Positions 8,798 to 16,365 of a DNA stretch of 64,000 nucleotides are shown here, piece after piece (position 1 is the first letter of the stretch; the number at the start of each line of letters is the position of its first letter). Origin of the DNA: JALHNI01 sp044226365 (GTDB lineage Bacteria > Acidobacteriota > Terriglobia > Bryobacterales > Bryobacteraceae); assembly GCA_044226365.1 (NCBI GenBank), contig JBGAHE010000023.1:1-64000 (forward strand), given 5' to 3'. Made by a program: the position numbers and the translations under genes. Under the pieces are notes generated by a model. It was not told the DNA's origin. It saw only the letters and a program-made list of their open reading frames with translations, and did not search any database.

Positions 8798-9727
8798 ATG
8801 CGGCCTCCACTTACTTTCTATCTGGTCGGCGGATTACTTGTGGCGGGGGCCGTGGGGGCGTCGCTCTCGCCGGTGGACCGCGCGGCGAGCTTCGGCTCTG
8901 TTCTCGAGATGTGGGGCGACATCCTCCGCGACGTGGACGCCGTGCCCTTGCAGATGGTGCGCGTGCAGGAAGACACGGAGATGGAGTTCGGTGCTCAACT
9001 CGCTGAGCGGATGCAACCCGCGGGGGCGTCCTTGAGCCGGGAGAACGCCTACGTGATTCAGGTGGGTAACGCCGTGGCACGCGGAGTCAAGCGCCAGCGG
9101 ATCATCTACCGCTTTCGCGTGATCGACTCGCCGCAGGTGAACGCGTTTGCTTTGCCGGGCGGCTACATCTTCGTCTACTCCGGGTTGCTGAAGGCGCTGC
9201 GCGATGAGAGCCAATTGGCGGCCATTCTGGGGCATGAGGTCGCCCACGTCGATCTGCGGCATTGCGTGGAGCGCTTCCAATACGAGCTCAAGATGAAGGA
9301 ACTGAAGCTGCCCGAGGGCGCGGGCGCGTTGGCCGACGCGATGCGCCGCGTGGGGGCCGTAGCCTATGCGCCGTATCAGGAGTATGAGGCGGATGCGCAG
9401 GGGCAATGGTTGGCGGCCGAAGCCGGCTACGACCCCACAGGCGGCAGCAATGCGATGGCCGCGCTGATGGAACTGCTCGAGCCGGGCGGAGGCGTCAGGC
9501 AGCCGCGCTCGCCGTTGGGCGAGGCGACCGGGGCGGCGGTGCAGGGCCTCAGCGATTTCTTCCGTTCGCACCCCCGCACCGACGAACGCGCGCGCCGTTT
9601 ACGCGAGGTGGAGCAGGCTTACATCGCCGCGCATCGCGGGCGCGAATACTGCCGCGGCGCGAAGAACCTGGCGGACCGCGTCAGCTGCGGTTTCACCCGC
9701 TTCGATGGAGAGATGGTGAGATACTAA
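8798..9727 (+). CDS. M48 family zinc metallopeptidase, exported
   Basis: This 309-residue protein begins with a hydrophobic signal or anchor (FYLVGGLLVAGAVGASL). It carries the M48 zinc motif HEVAHVDLRH (HExxH) and the downstream EYEAD segment that supplies the third zinc ligand. The stretch before it (VNAFALPGGYIFVYSGLL) is typical of BepA/LoiP-like M48 proteases. The C-terminal SHPRTDERARRLREVE is also family-standard. It probably acts in the periplasm in protein quality control. It starts 3 nt after the DUF2339 stop and is followed 4 nt later by a small cysteine-containing ORF. Confidence 0.88.
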   Translation: MRPPLTFYLVGGLLVAGAVGASLSPVDRAASFGSVLEMWGDILRDVDAVPLQMVRVQEDTEMEFGAQLAERMQPAGASLSRENAYVIQVGNAVARGVKRQRIIYRFRVIDSPQVNAFALPGGYIFVYSGLLKALRDESQLAAILGHEVAHVDLRHCVERFQYELKMKELKLPEGAGALADAMRRVGAVAYAPYQEYEADAQGQWLAAEAGYDPTGGSNAMAALMELLEPGGGVRQPRSPLGEATGAAVQGLSDFFRSHPRTDERARRLREVEQAYIAAHRGREYCRGAKNLADRVSCGFTRFDGEMVRY

Positions 9728-9731
9728 CTGC

Positions 9732-10004
9732 ATGGAAGAGCGGGCATTTTTTAACGAATCACAAGTGACCAAGCCGGCCACGCTCAATTGCAATTTCTGC
9801 AAGACCTCCGACACTTACGATGTGAAGTGGATTCTGCGCAAAAAGAAGGACCGTATTCCCGGCGGGGCGGACGAACGCGACCGCGCGCGGTTTGCCAAGC
9901 TGCAGAGCTACCTGGTGCTGCTCGATACGCATGCGCAGTGCAAAAACATCCGGTGCCGGAAACGTTTTGAGATCTCCGGCATCCGGACGACGGCCTTCAT
10001 CTAA
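9732..10004 (+). CDS. Small conserved-looking Cys-rich protein (putative zinc ribbon)
   Basis: This 90-residue ORF starts 4 nt after the M48 peptidase stop. It contains two cysteine pairs, CNFC near residue 20 and CKNIRC near residue 72, separated by a basic helix-like region. This spacing would suit a small zinc-binding fold. I do not recognise the family. It lacks a signal peptide, so it is probably cytoplasmic. Its TAA shares the tetranucleotide CTAA with the TAG of the convergent TonB-type receptor. Tight spacing and a clear protein-like composition support a real gene. Confidence 0.65.
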   Translation: MEERAFFNESQVTKPATLNCNFCKTSDTYDVKWILRKKKDRIPGGADERDRARFAKLQSYLVLLDTHAQCKNIRCRKRFEISGIRTTAFI

Positions 10005-12568
10005 AACGTAAAGCCCAGGGCGACGCTATAGGCGCGCGGGGTGACGAAGTGCGTGCCGCCGAAGGGCGACAGGAAGTTATACAGCCGCTGGGTGTTGGTG
10101 AGGTTGGCAATGTTGAAGCGCGCCGTCACTTTCCAACGCTCGCCGCGGAAGAGATTGTCGTTGCCCAGCGAGAGCGTGTGGAGATGGCGGGGCGCCACGC
10201 GCGAGGGGCGATGGTCGGGGTCGCCGGTGCCATCCACGGGGATGCGATAGCGCAAGGCGCCGAAGGGCGAATCGTCATCGCACTCAGTGAGGCGATTGGT
10301 GCGGGTGGCGTAGTTGGCGCCGCAGTAAAGCCCCATGGCCGCCTGCTGCGCGGCGGTTAGTTCGAAGGCCGCTTCCCGCGAGTCGATGCCGCCGGAGACC
10401 AGGCCCGAGTCATAGCGCCAGGTGTAAGCCGCAAACCAGCTCGATTTCGGCACGCGATAAACGATGTGGGTGGTGGATTGGAAGGCCTGATCGTGGTCGA
10501 TGCGGAAGACGCCTTCTTCGAGCGAATCGGGGAAGATGAGGCCGCCGTTGGAGGGACCGAAGAAACGGGCCTTGCCGTGGCCGCCCAGCCAGTAGCCTTG
10601 CAGGCCGTGCCAGTTCACCGATGACAGGCGGAGCGAGAAGCCGCTGATGTTGCTCTTGTACCAGGAGATGGGGAAGACCAGCGGTGTGGTGAGCACGGCG
10701 CCAAAGTCAAAGCCGTTGCGCGTGAACTTCCAGAAGTAGTCGCCTTCGAAGATGAAGTGGGAACCCAGCGCCTGCTGGAAGCCGACGTTGTACTGATTGC
10801 GATTGCCGGGGCGGATGGGTTCGACGTTGGTCGCGCCGGCGACGTTCTGCGCGAGGCCGCCGCCCGCGCCGGTGGAGCTCGACAGGATCAGGTTCTCGTT
10901 GTAGGGCGTTTCAAAGGTGCGGGAGAAGGCGGCGCGGAGCACGGTGCCGGTGGCCTTGATCTGGTGGGAGAGGCCGGCGCGGGGCTGGAGCCCGTGGGCT
11001 TTCACAAGGCCAAGATAACGGTCGTAGCGGAAGCCGATCATGATGTTCAAACCGCCAAGGCGCCATTGGTCCTGCCCGTAGAGAGAGTGCTGATTGATGT
11101 TCTGGCGGCCGTGGAAGCGGAAGAGCTGGCCGCCACGGGTGAGGTCAAAGGGGACCAGGCCGGGCTGCAGATTCTCGTTCGGCTCGAAGCCGAGGCTGGC
11201 GCAACGGGCGGGGTCGCGAACGGTGTTGGGACCGGCGGGCTCGCCATCGTCGTCGACGCAGACGGGGTTGTAGGCCGGGTCAGTGACGCCGAGGAAGAAG
11301 TTCTCGACGAGGCGGGTTTGCATGGTCTGATAGCCGAACTTGAGAGTGTGACGGCCGGAGACGTGGGAGAGGTCGACGCGGGTGCCCCAGTTGGTGAGAT
11401 GCCGGTCCTGCCCGAGCGTGATGGGCGTGTCGTCGGCCGGGTTTGGGCTGGCGAAGTAGGTGACGCGGTCCTGACGGACGAAGGGGTTGACGGTGAGCAG
11501 GGTGGAGGGTGAAGCCGAGTAGATCCAGCCGAAGCCGACGTTGGCCGTGGTGGTGAGCTGGCGCTGATCCTGATTGGGCTGATCGTAGGTGTTGGGCACC
11601 TGGAAGGAGTTGCGGCCGCCGAGGATGTTGACGTGGAAGGCATGGCGCGCGTTGGGCTGGTAGTCAAGGCGATCGAAGATCGTCTGATGGTTGCCGACGT
11701 CGTGGAGGGGGCGGAACTCCGGGGTATCGAGGAAGCGTCCGCTGCGGCCGGTGGTGACGGCGAGGAAGTTGCCGAACTTGGCGTTGCCGGCGCCGAAGGT
11801 GCCTTCGGTCTGGGTGGTGCCGAAGGAGCCGTAGCTGGTCTGCAGACTGCCATAGCCTTCGGGGCGACCCAGGCCGGACTTGGTGGTGGTGGAGACGACC
11901 AGCGCGGTCTTGTCGCCGTACTCGGCGCTGGGGGCGCCGGTGACGACTTCAAGAGACTGGATGGCGTTGACCGGAATCTGGGTGGAGAAGGCCTTCGACT
12001 GCTGGTCGTTGATGGGCTGGCCGTCGACGACGAAGCTGGTTTGGGCGTGGTCGCCGATGGGGTGGAAGAAGCCGTTTGCGTCGGCGACCACGCCCGGAGA
12101 ACCCAGGGTGAGAGCGTCGCTCAAGCCGGCGGCGGGCGAATTCAGAGCCATCTTCTCGAGGCCTTTGGCGTCGATGTCGTTGTGGGCGAAGTTGATGTTC
12201 TCCAGGAGGTCCGTGCCGAAGGCTTCGACCTCGACGCTGGTGGTGCTGGAGGCGAGCTTGAGCTTGATGGGGACGGTCATGGGGACGGCGCTGCGGATGG
12301 AGAAGTCGCTGGTGAAGGGGGCGAAGCCCGGCGCGGTGACGGTGAGGTGGTACTGGTTGAACGGCAATTGGCGAAAGCGGTAGCTGCCGTCAGCGTCGCT
12401 GGTGATGGTTTGGCGGAAGGTCGTAAGGGGGTTGGTGATGTCGACGTGAGCGCCGGCGACAGCGGCGCCGGAGGGGTCCGTGATGCGGCCTTCGACGCGG
12501 CCGGCATTGCCGAGCGACTGTCCGTAGAGGCTGGTGGCGAGCAGGAGGGCGAGGGTAAGACGAGGCAT
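10001..12568 (-). CDS. TonB-dependent receptor-like (Oar-type) outer-membrane protein
   Basis: This is an 855-residue outer-membrane protein. A signal peptide (MPRLTLALLLATSLYGQ) is followed by a carboxypeptidase-regulatory-like Ig domain (GRVEGRITDPSGAAVAGAHV..., about 20-110), a plug-like region and a long beta-barrel ending in aromatic F (YSVALGFTF). The plug contains FVVDGQPINDQQ and SLEVVTGAPSAEYGDKTA, typical of the family. It is shorter than the two other receptors in this window, and has acidic loops with Cys (CVDDD, ECDDD) that could bind cations or form disulfides. The ligand is unknown. The ATG is preceded by GAGGA. Confidence 0.88.
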   Translation of the reverse strand: MPRLTLALLLATSLYGQSLGNAGRVEGRITDPSGAAVAGAHVDITNPLTTFRQTITSDADGSYRFRQLPFNQYHLTVTAPGFAPFTSDFSIRSAVPMTVPIKLKLASSTTSVEVEAFGTDLLENINFAHNDIDAKGLEKMALNSPAAGLSDALTLGSPGVVADANGFFHPIGDHAQTSFVVDGQPINDQQSKAFSTQIPVNAIQSLEVVTGAPSAEYGDKTALVVSTTTKSGLGRPEGYGSLQTSYGSFGTTQTEGTFGAGNAKFGNFLAVTTGRSGRFLDTPEFRPLHDVGNHQTIFDRLDYQPNARHAFHVNILGGRNSFQVPNTYDQPNQDQRQLTTTANVGFGWIYSASPSTLLTVNPFVRQDRVTYFASPNPADDTPITLGQDRHLTNWGTRVDLSHVSGRHTLKFGYQTMQTRLVENFFLGVTDPAYNPVCVDDDGEPAGPNTVRDPARCASLGFEPNENLQPGLVPFDLTRGGQLFRFHGRQNINQHSLYGQDQWRLGGLNIMIGFRYDRYLGLVKAHGLQPRAGLSHQIKATGTVLRAAFSRTFETPYNENLILSSSTGAGGGLAQNVAGATNVEPIRPGNRNQYNVGFQQALGSHFIFEGDYFWKFTRNGFDFGAVLTTPLVFPISWYKSNISGFSLRLSSVNWHGLQGYWLGGHGKARFFGPSNGGLIFPDSLEEGVFRIDHDQAFQSTTHIVYRVPKSSWFAAYTWRYDSGLVSGGIDSREAAFELTAAQQAAMGLYCGANYATRTNRLTECDDDSPFGALRYRIPVDGTGDPDHRPSRVAPRHLHTLSLGNDNLFRGERWKVTARFNIANLTNTQRLYNFLSPFGGTHFVTPRAYSVALGFTF

Positions 12569-12606
12569 CAGTCCTCATCATAGTGAAAACGCCTTCTCAA
12601 AATCAA
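12569..12606 (-). promoter_or_regulatory. Probable promoter of the 855-aa TonB-type receptor
   Basis: Reading on the minus strand, TTGATT (12606-12601), an 18-bp spacer and TATGAT (12582-12577) resemble a sigma-70-type promoter. It would start transcription only a few bases before the ATG at 12568, so the message may be nearly leaderless. A GAGGA stretch also lies just upstream of the ATG, so a more distal promoter remains possible. Confidence 0.4.
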
Positions 12607-12625
12607 CGATGTTGGGAATTCGTTC

Positions 12626-13840
12626 TCAGAAAGTTTGCAGCTTCACCTGGTCCAGGAGGTGGTCGGCGATAGCCAGCGAGGCGGTGGCGCCGGGGCTAGG
12701 AGCGTTGATCAGGTGGAGGGCGTTGCGGCGGAGGACGAAGTCGAAGTCCTGGAGGAGCGTGCCATCGGGTCCGAGAGCCTGGGCGCGGATGCCGGCGCCG
12801 CCGGGGAGCAGATGCCTGGCTTCGATGGCGGGGATGAGCCGCTGCAGAGAGCGGCAGAACTCCTGCTTGAGCAGCGAGCGCTTTACTTCGTAGAACGCCA
12901 TCGACGGGTACTTGCGGAGGAAGCGCCAGAAGCCGGGGAAGGAGAAGACGTCGGCGACGTCGCCGGCGACGAACTTGCGCCAGGTGTAGCCTTCGCGGGC
13001 GGTGGCGAGAACGGCGTTGGGGCCGGCTTCGACGCCGCCGTGAATCATGCGCGTGTAGTGGACACCAAGGAAGGGGAACTTGGGATCGGGCACGGGATAG
13101 ATGAGGTGCTTGACGAGGTTCGCGGCTTCGGGCGCGAGCAGGAAGTACTCGCCGCGAAAGGGCACGATGCGCGCCGTGCGGACTTCGCCCGCCAACTCGA
13201 GGATGCGGTCGCAGTAGAGGCCGGCGCAGTTGAACAGGAAATCGACCGGGGCTTCATGCGCACCGCCCGCGATCAGCCAGCCGCGGCCCTCGGGGCGGAT
13301 GGAGCGGACGGGGGCGCTGGTGTGCACCTGGCCACCGGCCGCCTGGATCAACTCGGCGAGCTTACGGCAGACGGCGGGATAGTCGACGATGCCTTCTTCG
13401 GGGACCTCGACGCCGGCCAGGCCGGCCACGTGCGGCTCCCGCTCGCGCATCTCTTCGGGGCTCATCCAGCGGAGGCCGGCGAGGCCGTTGGCCTGGCCGC
13501 GCGCGAGGAGCTCCTTCAGCCGGTCGATCTCGTCCGGTTCAGTGGCGACGACTAACTTGCCGCAGCGTTCGTAGGGGATGGCGTGTTCGTCGCAGAACTG
13601 GACCATGCGGCGGATGCCGGTGGTGGACATCCGGGCTTTGAGTGAACCGGGCTTGTAGTAGAGGCCGGCGTGGAGGACGCCGCTGTTGTGGCCGCTCTGG
13701 TGCTGGCCGACGGCGGACTCTTTTTCAAAAACAGTGACGCGGGCCGACGGGAAGGTACGGGTGAGCTGATAGGCCACCGCGAGTCCAATGATGCCGCCAC
13801 CGATGACAGCGTACGAGGAATGCGGAGATTCTGAAGCCAA
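12626..13840 (-). CDS. lhgO: L-2-hydroxyglutarate oxidase (LhgO family)
   Basis: This is a 404-residue FAD enzyme of the DAO superfamily. The N-terminus has the dinucleotide motif VIGGGIIGLAVAYQL, then SGHNSGVLHAGLYYKPGSLKA, a signature of LhgO/L2HGDH proteins. The C-terminal IRAQALGPDG and the LHLINAPSPGATASLAI segment complete the FAD domain. The enzyme oxidises L-2-hydroxyglutarate to 2-oxoglutarate at the inner membrane, passing electrons to quinone. The start is a TTG at 13838-13840 with GGGAGG directly adjacent and no obvious better codon, so the N-terminus is uncertain by a few residues. A divergent DUF507 gene begins 31 bp away. Confidence 0.88.
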   Translation of the reverse strand: MASESPHSSYAVIGGGIIGLAVAYQLTRTFPSARVTVFEKESAVGQHQSGHNSGVLHAGLYYKPGSLKARMSTTGIRRMVQFCDEHAIPYERCGKLVVATEPDEIDRLKELLARGQANGLAGLRWMSPEEMREREPHVAGLAGVEVPEEGIVDYPAVCRKLAELIQAAGGQVHTSAPVRSIRPEGRGWLIAGGAHEAPVDFLFNCAGLYCDRILELAGEVRTARIVPFRGEYFLLAPEAANLVKHLIYPVPDPKFPFLGVHYTRMIHGGVEAGPNAVLATAREGYTWRKFVAGDVADVFSFPGFWRFLRKYPSMAFYEVKRSLLKQEFCRSLQRLIPAIEARHLLPGGAGIRAQALGPDGTLLQDFDFVLRRNALHLINAPSPGATASLAIADHLLDQVKLQTF

Positions 13841-13871
13841 CCTCCCATTTGTACACTAAACTGGTAAGCGA

Positions 13872-14459
13872 ATGCTTCTTCCTCGGGAAATGATCGGCTA
13901 CCTTTCACGTCAACTGGTCAAGCGGTTGGCTCCGAAATCGATTGATGCGGCCAATCCTCCGGCGGTGACCGAGACGATCACGTTGGTGATTACCCGGGAG
14001 TTGGAAGCTGAAGACAAGCTGAACGACGAAGTCCGCGAGCTGTTGAGCCAATACTCGGACTACATGCGGCAGGAAGGCATCCCCTACTCGGAGATGTTCC
14101 GCAAGATCAAGAATCAGCTGGTGATCAAGCACAAGATCGTGCGGGCGAGCGGGCGCGATTCGAACGACAACATGAAGCTGTCGCGCGATAAGGTGACCGA
14201 CCTGTCCCACAAGATCGTGGCGGAGCTGAAGAAGTCGCGCGAGATTCGCGTGAAGCGTCCGGACAACGAGATGCGGCTCGATATCGTGAAGGGCTTCACG
14301 GAAGTGCTGCTGGCGGAAGAGAAGGCCGATCGCGACGCGCGGGCGAAGGTGCGGTCGCTGAAGAAGGACATTCCGGAAGGCAGCGAAGAGTTCGAGTTGC
14401 TGCAGAAGAAGTTCTACGGCGAAGAGCTGAAGAAGCTCGGCATCGACTTTAACGCTTAG
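13872..14459 (+). CDS. DUF507 family protein
   Basis: This 195-residue protein starts MLLPREMIGYLSRQLVKRL, the standard opening of DUF507 proteins. It appears to hold two related halves (about 1-95 and about 105-195), each with a helix-rich charged segment such as EDKLNDEVRELLSQY and EEKADRDARAKVRSLKKDI. It has no signal peptide or membrane segment. DUF507 is widespread in Acidobacteriota, Deltaproteobacteria and Aquificae, and its function is unknown. Its last 11 bp overlap the 3' end of the convergent glycosyltransferase gene. Confidence 0.88.
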   Translation: MLLPREMIGYLSRQLVKRLAPKSIDAANPPAVTETITLVITRELEAEDKLNDEVRELLSQYSDYMRQEGIPYSEMFRKIKNQLVIKHKIVRASGRDSNDNMKLSRDKVTDLSHKIVAELKKSREIRVKRPDNEMRLDIVKGFTEVLLAEEKADRDARAKVRSLKKDIPEGSEEFELLQKKFYGEELKKLGIDFNA

Positions 14460-15915
14460 CGCGGAGTTCGAAGACTTCGTAGACGGGGCGGCCTCGCCGG
14501 TCCGTGATGGTTTCCAGATTCACCCGTTCCATGCCGGCAGCCTCGACGGCTTGCTGGAAGTCCTGATTGATGTTGGCGAAGGCTTCAAAGGGCTTAATCG
14601 TGCCTACCCAAAGGGTGTCTGGCGCGGCGAGTGAGGCCGGGGGGAACGGACGCTCCGTCCACACCAGCGGTACTTGGCCTTGGGTGAGCAACGCCAGGTT
14701 ATCGGTCATGCCCCAGTCGTAGATCCGGACGGGCTTGGCATGGGCTTGCAGGCGGTCCGCGAGCCGGAAGATGGCATTGGTCCAGGAGGCGGGGCTGCCT
14801 TCGGTGACCAGGGATTGCCGGTAGATGTTGAGGACGCGCGCATTGTCGAGCGCGAGCAAGGCCACCACCACCCAGGCGAACGTCGGCCGACTGATCTTCG
14901 GAGCAGTGAACGCGGCGGCGATCGCCCAATATTGCAAGGGGAAAATCAGGACCTGATGGTGAACGGCCCCGCCGGCGTTCCTGGTGATCGCCATCAACAG
15001 GAAGATGATCGCGCCGGCGATGATGGGTAGCCAGGCCAGGCGGCTGGGCCAGACGAGCAGCAGAATCATCGCGGCGAGCAGGGCGAGGGGAATGTAGGTC
15101 CAGCGTTGGGGCGACTTGGGCTCGTAGGTGATGTACTCCATCAGGGCGTAGCCGCGAAAGGTCTCATAGAGCAGGCGGGACTTGGGGCCGAGTTCGTCGA
15201 AGGTGAGGTTGACGTTCTGGCTGACCGTCGCCGCGGGCTTGCGGACGTTGTAGCGCAGGAACGGAAACGCGCCGAGGGCGAAGAAGGCGAGCGCCAGTAG
15301 AAGCCGCTTCCAGTGAAAGGTGCGCCAAAGCAGGGCGGGGAAGAGGACGAGCAGCGGGAGAGCGAAGCCGATGAAGGTCCAGGTGACGAGGGCCTTGTTC
15401 CACAGAGCCAGTCCGAGGCAGAAGAAGGCGAGACACCAGCACCAAAGCGCCGGCCGCAGCAGGAGTACGCCAGCGGCAAGCAGCAGGAAATGCTGGATGG
15501 CGACGGGGCCCCAATCGAAGGTCGTGGTGAGGAGGAGGATGGGGTCGGTGGCCATGAGTAGACCGCCGAACCAGGCGGCGCGTTCGCCGTGGAGTTTGGC
15601 CAGGAAGAGAGTGAACAGCCAGACGCTGCAGCCGCCAAGGAGGACCATGGGCAGGCGGAGGGACCAGACGCCGGGCGGGAAGAGCTGAAAGATCGGGTAA
15701 TAGAGCCAGGTCTTTAAGGCGCCGACGTAGCTCATGAGCATGGTGGGGACTGAATGGTGGAAGGCGCGGAAGAAGTCGAGGGCTTCGTAAGGCTGGAAGA
15801 TGATGCCGGCGAAGAGGGCTTCATCGGTTTGGACGCCGGCGTGCGGGAGGACGGTGAGCGCCAGCAGGATAAACACGAGGGCGCAGAGTGGGCCGCGAGC
15901 GCGGGCGAGGGTCAC
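14449..15915 (-). CDS. GT39/ArnT-like polytopic membrane glycosyltransferase
   Basis: This 488-residue protein has about ten hydrophobic helices. After the first helix comes QTDEALFAGII, matching the acidic periplasmic loop motif of GT39/PMT/ArnT-type enzymes that use lipid-linked sugars. SLRLPMVLLGG and ATDPILLLTTTFDWGP also resemble this superfamily. The C-terminal soluble part contains IYDWGMTDNLALL. Donor and acceptor are unknown. GTG start at 15913-15915. The start region faces the BlaI promoter, with 66 bp between the two coding regions. Confidence 0.75.
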   Translation of the reverse strand: MTLARARGPLCALVFILLALTVLPHAGVQTDEALFAGIIFQPYEALDFFRAFHHSVPTMLMSYVGALKTWLYYPIFQLFPPGVWSLRLPMVLLGGCSVWLFTLFLAKLHGERAAWFGGLLMATDPILLLTTTFDWGPVAIQHFLLLAAGVLLLRPALWCWCLAFFCLGLALWNKALVTWTFIGFALPLLVLFPALLWRTFHWKRLLLALAFFALGAFPFLRYNVRKPAATVSQNVNLTFDELGPKSRLLYETFRGYALMEYITYEPKSPQRWTYIPLALLAAMILLLVWPSRLAWLPIIAGAIIFLLMAITRNAGGAVHHQVLIFPLQYWAIAAAFTAPKISRPTFAWVVVALLALDNARVLNIYRQSLVTEGSPASWTNAIFRLADRLQAHAKPVRIYDWGMTDNLALLTQGQVPLVWTERPFPPASLAAPDTLWVGTIKPFEAFANINQDFQQAVEAAGMERVNLETITDRRGRPVYEVFELRAKR

Positions 15916-15929
15916 GACTCATTGTAGTC

Positions 15930-15971
15930 TACGAAAGTCTTCGTTGACATCTACGAATCACTTCGTATAAA
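15930..15971 (+). promoter_or_regulatory. BlaI-type twin operator overlapping a strong promoter
   Basis: Two dyads, TACGAA-AGTC-TTCGTT (15930-15945) and the perfect TACGAA-TCAC-TTCGTA (15952-15967), have centres 22 bp apart, about two helical turns. They overlap a consensus promoter: TTGACA (15944-15949), a 16-bp spacer and TATAAA (15966-15971). A repressor bound here would cover both the -35 and -10 elements. The predicted start lies within a few bases of the ATG at 15982, giving an almost leaderless transcript. The left dyad may also affect the divergent gene that starts at 15915. Confidence 0.8.
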
Positions 15972-15981
15972 CTGCGGGCAG

Positions 15982-16365
15982 ATGAAACCAACCAAACCAA
16001 CGGCGGGTGAACTGGAAATTCTGGATGTGCTTTGGCGGCGCGATGAGCCGCTGACGGTCCGGGAAGTTCACGCCGAGTTGAATGCCAACAAAGCCACGGG
16101 ATATACGACGGTGCTGAAGCTGATGCAGATTATGGCGGGGAAGGGCTTGCTGGATCGCGACGAGAGCGAGCGGGCGCATCGCTACCGTCCACGGTTGCAG
16201 CAAGGGCAAACGCAAACGCAGTTGCTCCGTGACTTGGTGGAGCGGGCGTTCCAGGGGTCCGCCGCGTTGCTGGTGCAGCAGGCGCTGGCCGCCAAGCCGG
16301 CCACGCGTGAAGAACTGGCCGAGATCCGGGAGCTTTTGAATCGCTACGAGAAGGAGACGGTATGA
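15982..16365 (+). CDS. BlaI/MecI/CopY family transcriptional repressor
   Basis: This 127-residue protein is a penicillinase-repressor-type winged-helix regulator. The N-terminal TAGELEILDVLWRRDEPLTVREV and ATGYTTVLKLMQIMAGKGLL form the winged helix; the C-terminal helices (about 80-125) mediate dimerisation. In the classical system an M56 membrane protease triggers cleavage of this repressor between the two parts. Here the next gene encodes such an M56 protein and overlaps by 4 nt (ATGA). The operon's own promoter carries two dyads suited to a BlaI dimer, so autorepression is likely. No beta-lactamase is nearby, so the signal is unlikely to be simply a beta-lactam. Confidence 0.92.
   Translation: MKPTKPTAGELEILDVLWRRDEPLTVREVHAELNANKATGYTTVLKLMQIMAGKGLLDRDESERAHRYRPRLQQGQTQTQLLRDLVERAFQGSAALLVQQALAAKPATREELAEIRELLNRYEKETV

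Noticed and set aside
11633..12583. Plus-strand frames across the 855-aa receptor gene (10757-11512 and 11633-12583)
   Set aside because: Gly/Val/Ala/Glu-rich shadow frames; the minus strand has a signal peptide, plug and barrel.
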